The notes below the pieces were generated by a model, which was not told the DNA's origin, searched no databases, and saw only the letters and a program-made list of their open reading frames with translations. A DNA stretch of 64,000 nucleotides from Vitis vinifera (taxonomy: Eukaryota; Streptophyta; Magnoliopsida; Vitales; Vitaceae): positions 26,269,001-26,333,000 of the forward strand of contig NC_081820.1 in assembly GCF_030704535.1 (NCBI RefSeq). Direction: 5' to 3'. Position numbers and translations under genes: made by a program. The first letter of the stretch is position 1; every line of letters begins with the position of its first letter. Shown here piece by piece: positions 13,560 through 25,900 of this stretch.

Positions 13560-13930
13560 AACATTCATAAAATAATTTTCTATTATCTAAAACAAGAAAA
13601 TAGGAAAACATGTTTAATAATTATAAAATATAAAACAATTTTCTATTATTAAAAATAAAAATATGGTGTCACGGGATAAACATTTTTTAGTTGGTTTTAA
13701 TTATTTTTCACTTGTTTTTTTAGGGCTATTTTAAAAAATAATTATATTGATATGAAAAATGATTAAAAATAAAGTACTGCATATAAAAATTATTTATAAA
13801 AACATTTTAAATATAAAAAACACATTAAAAACATTTTAGATTTCTAACCAGATATTTGTTTTATAAAACATTAAAAAACTGTTTTTCATAATTGTTTTAA
13901 AAAACAACTACGAAATACTCATAAACTCTT
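13560..13930. repeat. AT-rich terminal-inverted-repeat element
   Basis: It contains GAAAAATGATTAAAAATAAA and TTTTAAAAAACAACTACGAAA-type ends that recur at 62795-63310 (ATAATGATTAAAAATAAAAC and TTTTAAAAAATAATTACCAA). Confidence 0.45.
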
Positions 13931-14902
13931 TTTGCATCTTCCCAATGAATCTTGCAATTTGTTTCTTACATGAGACTTACGAAATATAAAAAAGATAAAG
14001 CTTGTTATCCATAGTATGAACTTGAATAATAAGCACATTATTATCATTTAACCTTGACTTTGTTATAGTTTCAATTGAGATTACCAACCCCATCAACTAC
14101 TAATTTATTTGTTTTTATGAATGTCTTATTGAATTTACCATTGAATTGTGGGATTAATTGTTATGGTTAATTTTTTTCAATTTGAGAAATTAAAAAAATG
14201 AAATGCTAACATTTTAGTTTTTAAATGTAATTAAAATTATTGGTTGTTAAGTGTTTATTTAGACAAGTGTGAGGCATGTTTTGGACCTCTAATTAGATAA
14301 ATTTTATTTGAATGGTTGATTGTTGATAGTTGATATATTTCAATTTTAATGTACTATAAGGGTTTAAAATTTGAAAAAAAAAAAACGTAGTAAATTCCTT
14401 TTTGGTGTAAATTATGTGATTTTCAATGTTTTTTTTTTTTTTTTTGCATTTTTTGAACAAGAAATCTACAAAAAAAAATTGTAATATTTTATTTATTTAT
14501 TTGGAAAATAGATTAGTTATCAAACAAAAATAATAACTATGTGCGATCAAATATCTATTCCAATTTTGAAAGATTTGTTTTAAATTAATTTTTTTATAAG
14601 AATACTAAAGAAATTTTTAGATCTAATTGTTTTTTTGGAAATAAAAGATAAAAAGAAAAAAAAAACAAAAAACAAAAAAAAAAAACCCAAATCTATATTA
14701 GTTATACTCACTTTTCTTCTTGAAAAATTTATCAATTTATTGTAACTTCATTTTGTAATTAGACAACAAGAAATCAAGACGGCTTCATTTATTTTGAAGT
14801 CAATAATCAATAAAAGTTTTAAAAATCAAATTGAGTTTTTTAGTGAGAAATCATATTTGAGTATCGTAGAAGTTAAAAATAAAAAATATAAAAGAGAGAA
14901 TT

Positions 14903-15043
14903 AGGTGATGTTTGTTTTTTTATTGAAAAAAACCAAAATATTTTGTTTTTGTTTTTGCTTTCATTCAAATAAAAGTAACATATTAATATCATCGATCAAC
15001 ATTGCTAAATCGAACCTATTCAACCAAAAAACAAACATTACCC
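14903..15043. repeat. Short MITE related to the 13233 element
   Basis: The ends GGTGATGTTTGTTTTTTTAT and CCAAAAAACAAACATTACCC are inverted copies of each other. The interior contains AAAAGTAACATATTAATATC, which resembles AAAAGTAACTTGTTGACATC of the 13233 element. Confidence 0.55.
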
Positions 15044-16916
15044 GACATTCCATAATTTTTTCATAAAGTAAATTTGTTGGTATTCGATAAAAATAATGTA
15101 TTTTTTTACTAGCTTCCTCAAATAATGAATGTGTCTACAATAAGATGTGTCTGATGGTTTTTTCGGACACACATAATAGATTAAGTTGTGAAGAAACCTG
15201 TTTGTTGATAAGGTCTCATCGTTTGTGAGTTGAATATCAACGAAGTCAGAAATTTAGAACCAAACCCGAGAATACTGCTTGGATAATTCATCCACAAAAT
15301 TGTTTAAAAATAAGTAATAAATTAAAATTAAACGAATCTAAAATGTATTAAATCTCAAAACATTTTGCCCATTAAAAATTAAAAACAACAAACAAAAACA
15401 TTTCAAGTTGCCAAATAGATAGGAAAAGAACTCCAAACTAGAAAAATAACCAAATTTTGGAATTAATCCATGAATGAAAAATTCAGTACATTTCAATACT
15501 ATTGTCTTTGTCATTCTATAGAAATTTTACTCTAAAGTTAAAAAACAAAACACCATGTAATTCAATTTAATCATGTCACACCCACAATCCAAATCACTGA
15601 TTTGTCTTTTTGGTCTCCATCCTTTTTTGGTCCCCTAATAGAGGTGATGATTATTAGAGATAAATTGACAAATATTATTATGGAAATTAGAACCTATATC
15701 AACATTGTCATATATTCCAAATCTTAAGTAGGCATTAAATTACATTTTGTTTCATAAATTTATCGAAAAAAGAAGGAAAAAAAGAAAAGAAAAAAAAAGG
15801 GGATATATAGAGAAATATTAATATGGAAATTATATTAATAAAAATAAAAATCATATTCCTAACTAGGCTATAATTTAATATATATGAAAAGAACTATAAC
15901 TTTCGTTTAATGATGAGAAAATCATATTGAACAAATTAGGAAATACACAAAAATAAATTTCACAATCAAACATTAATATATCTTACAAATTATTTTATAT
16001 TATTTTCAAGAACAAAATAACATGTGATATATTTATTTTCAAAATCGAAATCATTTGTATGCTACATCAATACAAAATCCAATATTTGTACACATCTAAC
16101 TTCATAAAAGAATTTGTAAAATCTGATCCAATTTATTGTAACCGATTAATTAATATATCGGTTAACTGTATTTTGAAACATGAAAAAAATTCATTGGCAA
16201 ATAAAAGTATGGATTTATAAAATATTTATAAAATTATTTTTAATAATTTTCATATTGTAAAATAAAAAATAAAAAATATTTATCTATCATGGGCAGTTCG
16301 ATAAATTTGACTTAATGACTTAAAATTACTTAATATTTTAATTTAAATAATAAAACATGTTGGTTATGTCCGATAAAATAACTTAATACTACTTAAAATC
16401 AAAATGAACTTAAACCATTAAATTTAAAAAAAATTATATTTTCAAAATCTAAAATAAATTAGGGTATAATATTGGATTGTTATAAGGGTTTTAGCACAAT
16501 CATAAACTATTTTATATTGTGGTAGTCTTATTAGTAATTAAATGGACAATTAACATCAAAGTAAATATTTGATGATTTATTTATTTGTTTATATTGATTT
16601 TGTATGAATTTAGGAGAATTAATTGGAAAAGGGCAATTTGGTCATAAAAGAGGAATTTATCTCCAAGTCGTCCCCGAGTCGCATTAATTTCCATAAACAA
16701 AAAACCGAGCCTTAACTCAACTCATTTTCCCTCTCTCCCTTTCTCTGCAAATTCACTCACTCTTCCCATTTTCTTCCTCACCGTCCACCCCAAATCCTTC
16801 GGCTACCTGTAATTTCCCACTATTTCGATCCCAATTTGGTAAATTCACCTCACCTCCCCGGCGATTCCTTCCTCCGGCGGCCATTTCCAGTTCCGGCGAG
16901 TTCGTGTTGTTTGAGA

Positions 16917-16936
16917 TTAGGGTTAGGGTTAAGGTT
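16917..16936 (+). promoter_or_regulatory. Telobox-like repeat in the 5' leader of the RD/RE-rich gene
   Basis: Two tandem TTAGGG units (TTAGGGTTAGGGTTAAGG) end 12 bases before the ATG at 16948. A CT-rich initiator-like tract lies at about 16727-16747. Teloboxes occur in leaders of many plant housekeeping genes. Confidence 0.5.
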
Positions 16937-16947
16937 TGGAGTTCGAT

Positions 16948-19900
16948 ATGCCGCGGAGTTCTCGGCACAAATCTCACAGAGAGAGCAAGCATAGTTCGAG
17001 AGATTACTCGGATTCGGAGAAGGAGAAAGATACGAGTTTGAAGGATCGGAAGGGGAGGGAGGATGGTGGCACTAGGGTTTTGAAGGATTCGGCATCCGGC
17101 GAGAAGCGGAAGCACGCCGCGAAGTCTCCGGAGAGCAAAGATTTAAACGGGCAATTTGTGGAGGAGTCCGGTGCGTCGAAGCGGCGGAAAGATAGGGTTA
17201 GCGACGGCGTAAATGATCGGTGGACTGGCGGCGAGGAGGAGTCTCAGAAGTCAAAGGATTCGAAGAGCAGGAGGAGGGATGAGAGCGGTGGGAAGGTGGA
17301 GTCGAAGCACAGAGATTCGAGTCGAAAGGAGGGGAGAGGAGCTGGACTGGAGAGGGAGAAGAAGGGAAAAGAAGGAAAAATTGAGACTTTAGGTGAAAAT
17401 GTGGTGGAATTGGATGGTGTGGATAGCGAAAGGAGTAGGAAGCAGGGGTCTAAATCAGGCGGTTTGGAGGAAGAGCGTGTGGCCAGGAAAATGGCTGAAA
17501 ATACTGGTAAGGTATATTAATTGAGTGTTTGTTAGCTATGCATTATTGCAGTTACTATTTTTCTGCTAAGTAGTATTTGTTTTGTGGATGTTCACAACTA
17601 TCAATCTGGTGTTACTTGAGAGTAGAATGTGCAATGTGAGTTGGAGCCACCACTCGCTGAGGGCCTGGGTGTTTTCTGTGCTCTTTTTGGAGGGCTTGCT
17701 GTAGGTGCTCCTTGTATATGTCCTGTGTGCGTTGGTGTACTTTGCTTCTTTTTCTAATATATATATATATATACATCCCTTTACCTATATAACAAAAAGA
17801 GAACAATTACAGGAGTGAATGAGTTTGAATTAATTAGTTTAGTTTTTTGCCGATGAATTCTGTGATTTCTTTGGGTTGTAATATTAAGTTTTGGTATTTG
17901 GCGTGGGGAGAAAGTAGCGGCAAGTCTTAAACAGGGCCTGCCTTAAATAGAAGGTGTGGGGGATTTGTCATGATGATGGCATAGTTTCAATTAGTAGTGT
18001 GATGGTCAGGTGTTTTTTTGTGTAAGAATGGATTCAGAAGAATTGGTAACATGTTTTAGGTATTCTTCAAGGAGAATAGTTACAGTAGTGGATAAGGAGT
18101 TCAGCATTTTGCCCATAGCATTTATCAGTTCTTTAGTAGATGATATGGTTAACTTTTAGAATTTGAAGTGGGAGTGTGGAGGGGAGATAAATTGTGGTCT
18201 AGCTTAAACAGATGGTATCAATGATTGATTTATCATAATGGTAGCATTGTTCAATCTAATAGTATGAATGTTCAGTGGGCTTTTGTGCAATAATGGATTA
18301 GGAGGAGTCAGGAACGCTTTTTTTTTGCATAGATACAAGCATGTATAAGTTTCTAAAAGCAGTTTAGTCTTTTGCACATATATTTTGTCATTTTGTGAGT
18401 GACAGGGTTAACCATGGTTGTTAATTTATAAAACATATCATGCATCGTTTTTTTATTTTTCTATATTGTGTGTCGTAAGTTTATATATATATATATATAG
18501 TATGCAAACATGTATATATGTATTGGAAGTATAAAGTATAGAGTAATATATAACCATTTTCGTGAAAGATAGTAGGATTTAAAGAGTTAAATTATGTCAT
18601 GTATATGGGAACATTAAATACTAGAGTTTTGAAAATTCAATTTAACAAAATATGCATTTAATGCATAGATTTATCATAGAATCCATAAAAATAAACTTGT
18701 TGAACTTTTAGGTATGATTTTTAGTTCCAAATTATAACTAGGCATATTTACTTATATGTGTTGTGGGTATATATATCTTTATGTGTCCTCTCCAAAGTTT
18801 CTACTTTTCATGCTTGTCATTATTTTTTCCACACTGAAAAGAAAAAGAAAATAAAAAAATTAATTTATAATGTAATTTTTTTTTTTCATTAATCATCATT
18901 ATTTTCAATGTTAACATTCAAAATTTTCAAATAAAAATCCCTTAATATTTATTGTTAGAATGAATTTACTTAACTTCCAACATTGTCTTTGACAAGAAGA
19001 ATGTAGTTTTTAATGTAGGATTATTTTACCTCTTTGACTCCCTTTTATGATAAATTTTTAACATTACCATTCATTTTAAAAAATTAATATAATAATTCTT
19101 TCAAAAAAAAAAAAAAAAAAGAATTTGATTTTTCTTAAAAAATATGAAAAATAGTTGAAGGTGTATGTATTATATTATTAGTATATCACATATTTTATGT
19201 CGTATATATATGTAGATGGATAGATAGATAGATATGCTTAATATAAGATATAAATTACAATACATACGATTTCGATTAAAAATGTATCGTATCATTGTAT
19301 TTTAAGTTTTTAACAACTATGTTAGCTTTTAGCATGTGATATAGGAGAGACTTAAATGTGGGCTATATTAGATACATGGTGCAGGTTATTTGTCATTGTG
19401 GCATAGTTATTATCAGGTGGGTTTTGGTTGAGCAATTGGAAACATGTTTGATATATTCTGCAGCATGGACTGGAGATATTTGTCTTCCCCATTAAATTCA
19501 CCTCTCTTCATACATAATATATATTTATTTCTGTGTTGGGGAAGAGCATGGTTAAATAGAGGTCTACTGGGTTGGTTGTAAGGATGTTCTATGTTCAAGT
19601 TCCTATGGAAAAGAAAGTTAGATAAGGAAATAACCTTTCAGACCTAGAATATGAGAGAGTTCTATATCAAATAGGTTTGTAGTATTATTTATTTAATTTA
19701 TCCATTTTTGATGAATAAATACAAATCGCCTATCAAAAAAGAAAAAAAAAACCAATTTATGCTTGGGTTAGGTGCCTCCATATCTCCTGAATTTGATAGT
19801 TAGTAATTAATGCCATGCCAGCAAGTCATGTGATTACTTAAAGTGAGTTATTGGTGAACCAGGAAGAGTATCAGATCAAGTCAATTTGTGTTGTTTTATC

Positions 19901-22900
19901 TAAACAGCATGAGTTGAATGCTTATCTATTGTTATCTAGGAAATGCCAACTAAGGTAACATATTCTATTAGGATTTTTTTTTTTAAAACATTATTTATTT
20001 ATTTATTTTTTATTTTTATTTAACATCGGGGTTTATTTGAAAACTAGGTATAGTTTTCTCTTTGATTGATTTTGTAAACTGGTTAGCTACCAAGTAAGGG
20101 ATAGGCTTGTTGCCTTGTTGTTTTTGTTCTTTTGTTCCCTGGTATACTCCGTGTATACTCTTTAGCCTCTTTGGCTTTTAATGAAATTTTCCTTTACCTA
20201 TCAAAAAAAAATCTTTTTCCCTTTTGTGTTTTTCCCTTTTGTATGAAAGCACTTCTTGGTCACAATCAGAGGAATGTGAATTGTTACTTGTTGTAAGATT
20301 CCAACAACACCCTTGATTCCTTAGATTTGGACTCAAGTACGGTTGGTTGGGAATGGTGAAAATCTGTGCTCCCCCTTTTCTGCTTTTGTACTTTGCCCCA
20401 ATTTTTTTTCTTTATCTTCATTGGTTTCTCCATTTATGATCCCATGTTTGAAGCTCACTTAGGGCTTTTGATCTCAATGAAATTTCTCTTCTTTAGTTGG
20501 TTTGTTCTCCTATTTCTTCCTAACAAAATATTTACTCATAAAAGGGAATGTTTTATTGACTGTCTCACCAACTTAATCACTTTGTTTTCATTGATTTAAA
20601 TACAGTTATCACCTCTATTTTCTAGGTTTGGGAAGAATTTCCTCTTACACACCTCTGGAAGAATTGGCTTACTTGATGTTTAGATATGGAGGCTTACATA
20701 CCAGAGGTGCAGTTACCATAGCATATTGAGGTTTGAGTCATTAGCACACTTCTCTCATAAAAGCTAAGTATGGTGGAACTTTTGAAACCAGAACAGAAAA
20801 ATGATGCAAAAGGTATTATGCTGATCAAGTTGTACATTGACCCAACAATTTTTTCAAAATAGCAAGTTCTTTTTTCTTGTTGGTAAATGGGAAGCACAGG
20901 TCATAGATAGGCATGACACTGGTTAGGTTATGAGTTTTAGACCAACTTTTTGAATTTTCTGGAATTCAATAATCTGTTTTAGCTTCATCATTACTTATCA
21001 AAAAAAAAAAAAAAAAAATCTGTTTTAGCTTCATCATTCAGTGTCTTGTTTGTTTTTCAATTAGATCCTCACTGGTCAACAAACCTTGTGATTGTCTGTG
21101 TAGCTCTTTTCTTCCACTTGAAGGTCTCACCAGTTTGGATTTGACGATTTGTATCCTGGCTTGTTCTACATTCAAGATCCATCATGTCTATTATATCTCG
21201 CTGGCATTTTATCACACTGCTCATTTGATTATATCATCATTGTTCTATCATTTGTTTTAACAGTTTTCTCAACACGTGACTTTCATACCATTATTGTGTG
21301 TTGTTTCTTTCTGTTGCCTTACTTGTTACTGTATTTGTAGTTTGCACATGTTATTTAAGTAGTTTCTTATTGTTGCTTTTTTGTTGTGCCACCAAATATG
21401 ATTGTTGTCAATTTTTTCATCTTAAACCAATTAAAGTTTAGGAAGAAACCACAATTTATACTGACATATTTCTTTAAACCAGAATATGGATGGCAGTTCA
21501 TTGCACGAGTGGTTGCTTTTGTTTTGAACATGATGGTAGTTCAACTTTCGTTCTTAATGTTTTGGCAATAACCCTTCACTGTTGTGACTGACTGAAGATC
21601 AAATTGTCAGGTGAAGCTTGGTTGAGTTTGAGGGTAGGATGAAACAGTGTGGCGCTATAACTATATCATTTATATCACGACATAGGAGAATTCTGAGAGC
21701 TTTAAAACATGAATGCTATACCTTTTACTTAAGAGTTACTTTTGGAAGATTGAACTTTGGGTTCACAGATTGCTAATATATCCGTTTTAGTACTCCTAAG
21801 TCAATCAGGATTAGATTAATGACTAGTCTCTGGTTTGCTTGTTAAGTCTACTTCAGACTTTCTTTGACTGATTTGAGTAGGAGCATTGATCTTGATTATT
21901 ACCTGTAAAATTTTCTGCTCTAATGTGTTTGAACTAGTTCTATGGACTATGTAAGAAAAATATGATATTAGATTAGTGTCTCATTTGGATAAAAAATCTT
22001 CAGTGGCAATTGTGATGTGATGGTGGCCTTTGATGGGATGTGAGGTACTCAACATGGTGTAGAAGGAAAATGTTTATGTTTGTCTGTGTGTCTTTGTGCA
22101 CTTAATTTGACGAATCAGCATACTTCACTTGTGTGTGCTTGTATGTACACTTGATTTAGATGATTCAACATATTGTCTGTGTGTGTATGTGTGCACATTA
22201 ATTGGGATGGTTTAATATATTTCTGAAATGGGACTATAAAGCTTTGTGGAATTCTGTTTGAAGTACTGTATGAGGATGGGTGCCTATAAAAAAAACTGTA
22301 TGAGGAAGAGCTTTTGCAATCTTAGCTTTTCATGCTAAAATTCAAGTTTACATCTTGATCCATGTCTTGTTGCAGAGTTGAATTTACAGGATGAGTTGCG
22401 AAATCCTGAACCAGATAATCAACTTGAGAGACGAATTAGGAAGAGGAGAGATGGCTCTGGTGATTGGGATAAGCATCAAGACAATATCAGAGACTTTAGT
22501 GATAGACAGTTATCCTCCAGGGATGATACTGCCATTGATGGAAGATACAAGGATGAGAAGTATACAGACAAATACCCAGAAGACTTGGACAGGGACAACA
22601 GGCATAGAGATGACAAGCAGAGAGATGAGCGCCTTGTAAGAGATCGTACTAGCAGGCTGGATGATAAGCACTTAAGAGATGACAAGGAGACTGTAGAAAT
22701 TCAACAGAAGAAATCTGAGCCTCCCGACAGTGACCGTAATCGAGACCGAAATAGGGACCGGGATCATGAGAAGGAGCGAGAGCGTGACTATGATCGAGAT
22801 TGGGACAGAGACCGGGACCGAGACCGAGACCATGATCGTGATCGAGACCGGGATCGGGAGCGGGAGCGAGATCGGGATCGGGAGAGAGATCGGGATCGGG

Positions 22901-25900
22901 AGCGAGATCGGGATCGGGAGCGAGATCGAGATAGAGACCGAGATCGTGAGCGAGATAGAGACCGGGATCGGGAGCGAGACCGTGATCGGGAGCGTGATAG
23001 AGACCGTGACCGGGATCGGGAACGAGATCGAGACCATCATAGGGACCGGGACCGGGACCGAGACCTAGACCAGGGACGAGAGCGAGACAGAAACCGAGAT
23101 TGGGACCGTGACGGTCATCGTGACCGTGATCATAGTTCACATCTTGATGACCGAAGTAGCAAGTACAAAGATGACAGAGGAAAGAAAAAGTCTCCTGATG
23201 ATTATGAGGAGCATAGTATTACTAAATCCAGAAGTGCTAAGGGTAACTATTCTGACATGGAAAAGAAATCATGGAGCAGTAGTAAAGTGGAGTCAGATGC
23301 TGATAGGGGAAGGTCTCATTCACGTCCAGCTCAAGTAGATACTACAGCCCGAAGGGCCTCCCCTGGCTCCAGTTCACAGGTCATGGATGAAAACAGGTAT
23401 TCCTTTGTATTATTTTTTTATCCTCAGTCAACCTTTTAAAAAAGAATTACAGATGATGTTTATAGAAATTTTAAATTTGATGTCTTCACTGCCTAAATTC
23501 TATGTTTATAATGTGATTTTGGCCTCTGTGAACTTTTAAAATTAAATTTTACATTAGGTTACTAGGTCTTTCCCAATTTCCAAACAAGGGTTTCACTATC
23601 TTGGATTGCTTTTCTGACTTGTTTGGGTCAATGCATTCATGCATCACATGTGCTGTGCTACTATTTTCTAATACATAACAGAATTAGTGAAGTGCATTGA
23701 GGATAAGAAAGAGATACTTGGTTATTGTAAAATGAAAAGAGATTCTCAGTTCATTTTCTCTTTGGGTGGCTTAATGAGCATGTTTCTGGTCAATGTATAT
23801 ACCATTTTTTCCACTGTCATGCATTCATTGACTCAAATTATCTCATGTTGAGAAATTGTATTTATGGGAATCATTCTGTTGGTGCAACAGCATCACTGTT
23901 TCAATGCTGATTTTGTTGTTCCAAAGTGCAGAATTGAAAGGTCATGAGATTATCCAAAATCTGGTTTTATGTGAATTAAGATAAGCAATAATCTGAATTT
24001 ATGTGTTAATTTGTTTAGGTTTAGAAAAAAATGAGTGGATACGTGATGTGATCTTATTCTCTTGTCAATGAGTTGATTCCAGTAACCATTTGTTTCATAT
24101 TTCTCAATACAGGTATATAAAACAAGAAGATATCAAGTACAAAGATTTTGTGACAGACCATGCAACTCCAATGAGAGAGGTAACTGGTGCTTCTGGGGCA
24201 CAAGACAGAGTTTCCAAGTACCGATCCATTGAGAAACCCTTTAAACTGGATGACAGCAATTTGGGTGCCTTATCAGTTGAAAGGTCTTTAAGTTCTAAGG
24301 CATCACCTGTGGGCTTGATGGATAGATCTCCATCAACAACGAGTAGATACATGAATAGAGCTGGAGTGAGGCGGAGTCTTGACATTGAAGAAACAGGACG
24401 TAGGAGCACAGGTTCTAATGATGCAAGAGAGAGTTCTGTTAATGAGGATAGATTAAGTCGGGATTTAACTTCTGACAAGCTTCTGGCAGATGAATCTTCG
24501 CAAGCAGATTCACCCGCATACAATAGAACCAGTCAGAGCAACCCATCTTTAATTCCTCCATTACTTGCTTTCAGGGGTGGAGTTGAGAGTCCTTTTCTGG
24601 AAGAGGGCAGTAGGATTAACTCAAGCACCCGTTACAAGAGGGGTGGTGAGCCCAATGTTGTAAGAGGGCACGGAAATGCTTGGAAGGGTGTCCCAAACTG
24701 GTCTTCACCAGTACCAAATGGTTTCATTCCTTTTCAACATGGGCCACCTCATGCAGGTTTCCAAGCATTGATGCCACAGTTTCCTTCACCTATTTTTGGT
24801 GTTAGACCTTCTATGGAAATAAATCATGCTGGGATTCCTTATCATATCCCTGATGCTGATAGGTTTCCTGCTCATTTACGCCCACTTGGGTGGCAGAATA
24901 TGGTGGATGGTCCTGGTATCTCTCATTTGCCTGGATGGGATGGAAATAATGTTGTCTTTAGGGATGAACCTCAGATGTATGGGGGACCTGACTGGGACCA
25001 GAATAGACATTCCACAAATGGTCGGGGATGGGAACTTGGTGCAGATATGTGGAAGGGACAAAATGGTGCTTCACATCCAGAGCTGTCCTCAACATCCCAG
25101 AAAGAGGATTATCCTGTGAAGTCCATGGCAGATGAACTGCTGGCAGGGCCAGCATTGCAGAGGTCTCAGAGTGAAAGTAACTATCATGGAGTTCTGGCAA
25201 AAAGTGTTGAAATAAAAAGGTCCAGTGACAGCACTCCAGCAAAAGAAACTTCTAGGTCTCTACCTAACACTGTTAATGAGAAGATGCCTGAACTGTCTCA
25301 ATCATCAACTGATGATGATGATGCCACTCATTTTAGCCTAGCTTATCTTTCTACACTTGACATTTCGACAGAACTTGCTCATACTGAGTTGTATAATCAG
25401 TGTACAAGCCTATTGAATAAGAAAGCAAATCCAGCTGCCAATGAAGACATTTCTAAACATGTAAAATTAGAGGTAGAGGGTCCTAAGCCAAATTTAAATC
25501 TTTTTTTTTTCCCTCTCAAATTATACAGTTATAATTATTAATCATCTTTTTTTAAATGTGACAGGATGGTGTTAGAGCAGGTCCAGCCGCCAATGATGAC
25601 CTTTCTAAACATGTAAAATTAGAGGTAGGGGGTCCTAAGCAAAACTTAAATCTTTTTTTTTTCCTCTCAAATTATATGGTTATAGTTATTAATTTTCATT
25701 TGTTTTAATGTGACAGGATGGTGCGAGAGCAGGTCTAAAGCTCAACACCTTGACAACAAGTCCTCTTTTTCCTGCAATAAATGACTCCATTTATAAGGTA
25801 TATTGACATGACGGTTGAAGATGATAGGCTTTAGTTATACTATGAAGTCTTGTCTCAGATTGCTTTATATTGTGTAGACTTGAAATTAGCAAATTTTTTT

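Larger units (their letters stand above)
11600..16720. other. AT-rich intergenic region with MITE remnants
   Basis: About 5 kb between the divergent promoters of the FBN11-type gene and the RD/RE-rich gene. No open frame of interest and no RNA gene were seen. Recognised contents are terminal-inverted-repeat elements at 13233-13462, 13560-13930 and 14903-15043, and an ACTTAA-rich repeat at about 16318-16430. The rest is A/T-rich sequence with poly-A and poly-T runs. Confidence 0.6.
17507..22375 (+). other. Intron 1 of the RD/RE-rich gene with LINE-like tails and a 0.9-kb repeat
   Basis: This 4.9-kb intron holds a LINE-like 3' end near 17680-17810 (ending CTTTACCTATATAACAAAAA), the 0.9-kb repeat at 18411-19325, LINE-like tails ending near 19752 and 20210 (CCTATCAAAAAA), and a tail-only insertion at 20971-21038. 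No coding sequence was recognised. Confidence 0.65.

Noticed and set aside
17612..17806. Small frame with YIYIYI
   Set aside because: Produced by an AT microsatellite and a LINE-like tail; the same applies at 51570-51752.
22649..23140. Long frames antisense to and out of frame with the RD/RE tract
   Set aside because: They come from the low-complexity repeat (GPGLGLGP, SLPIPI types) and have no family support.
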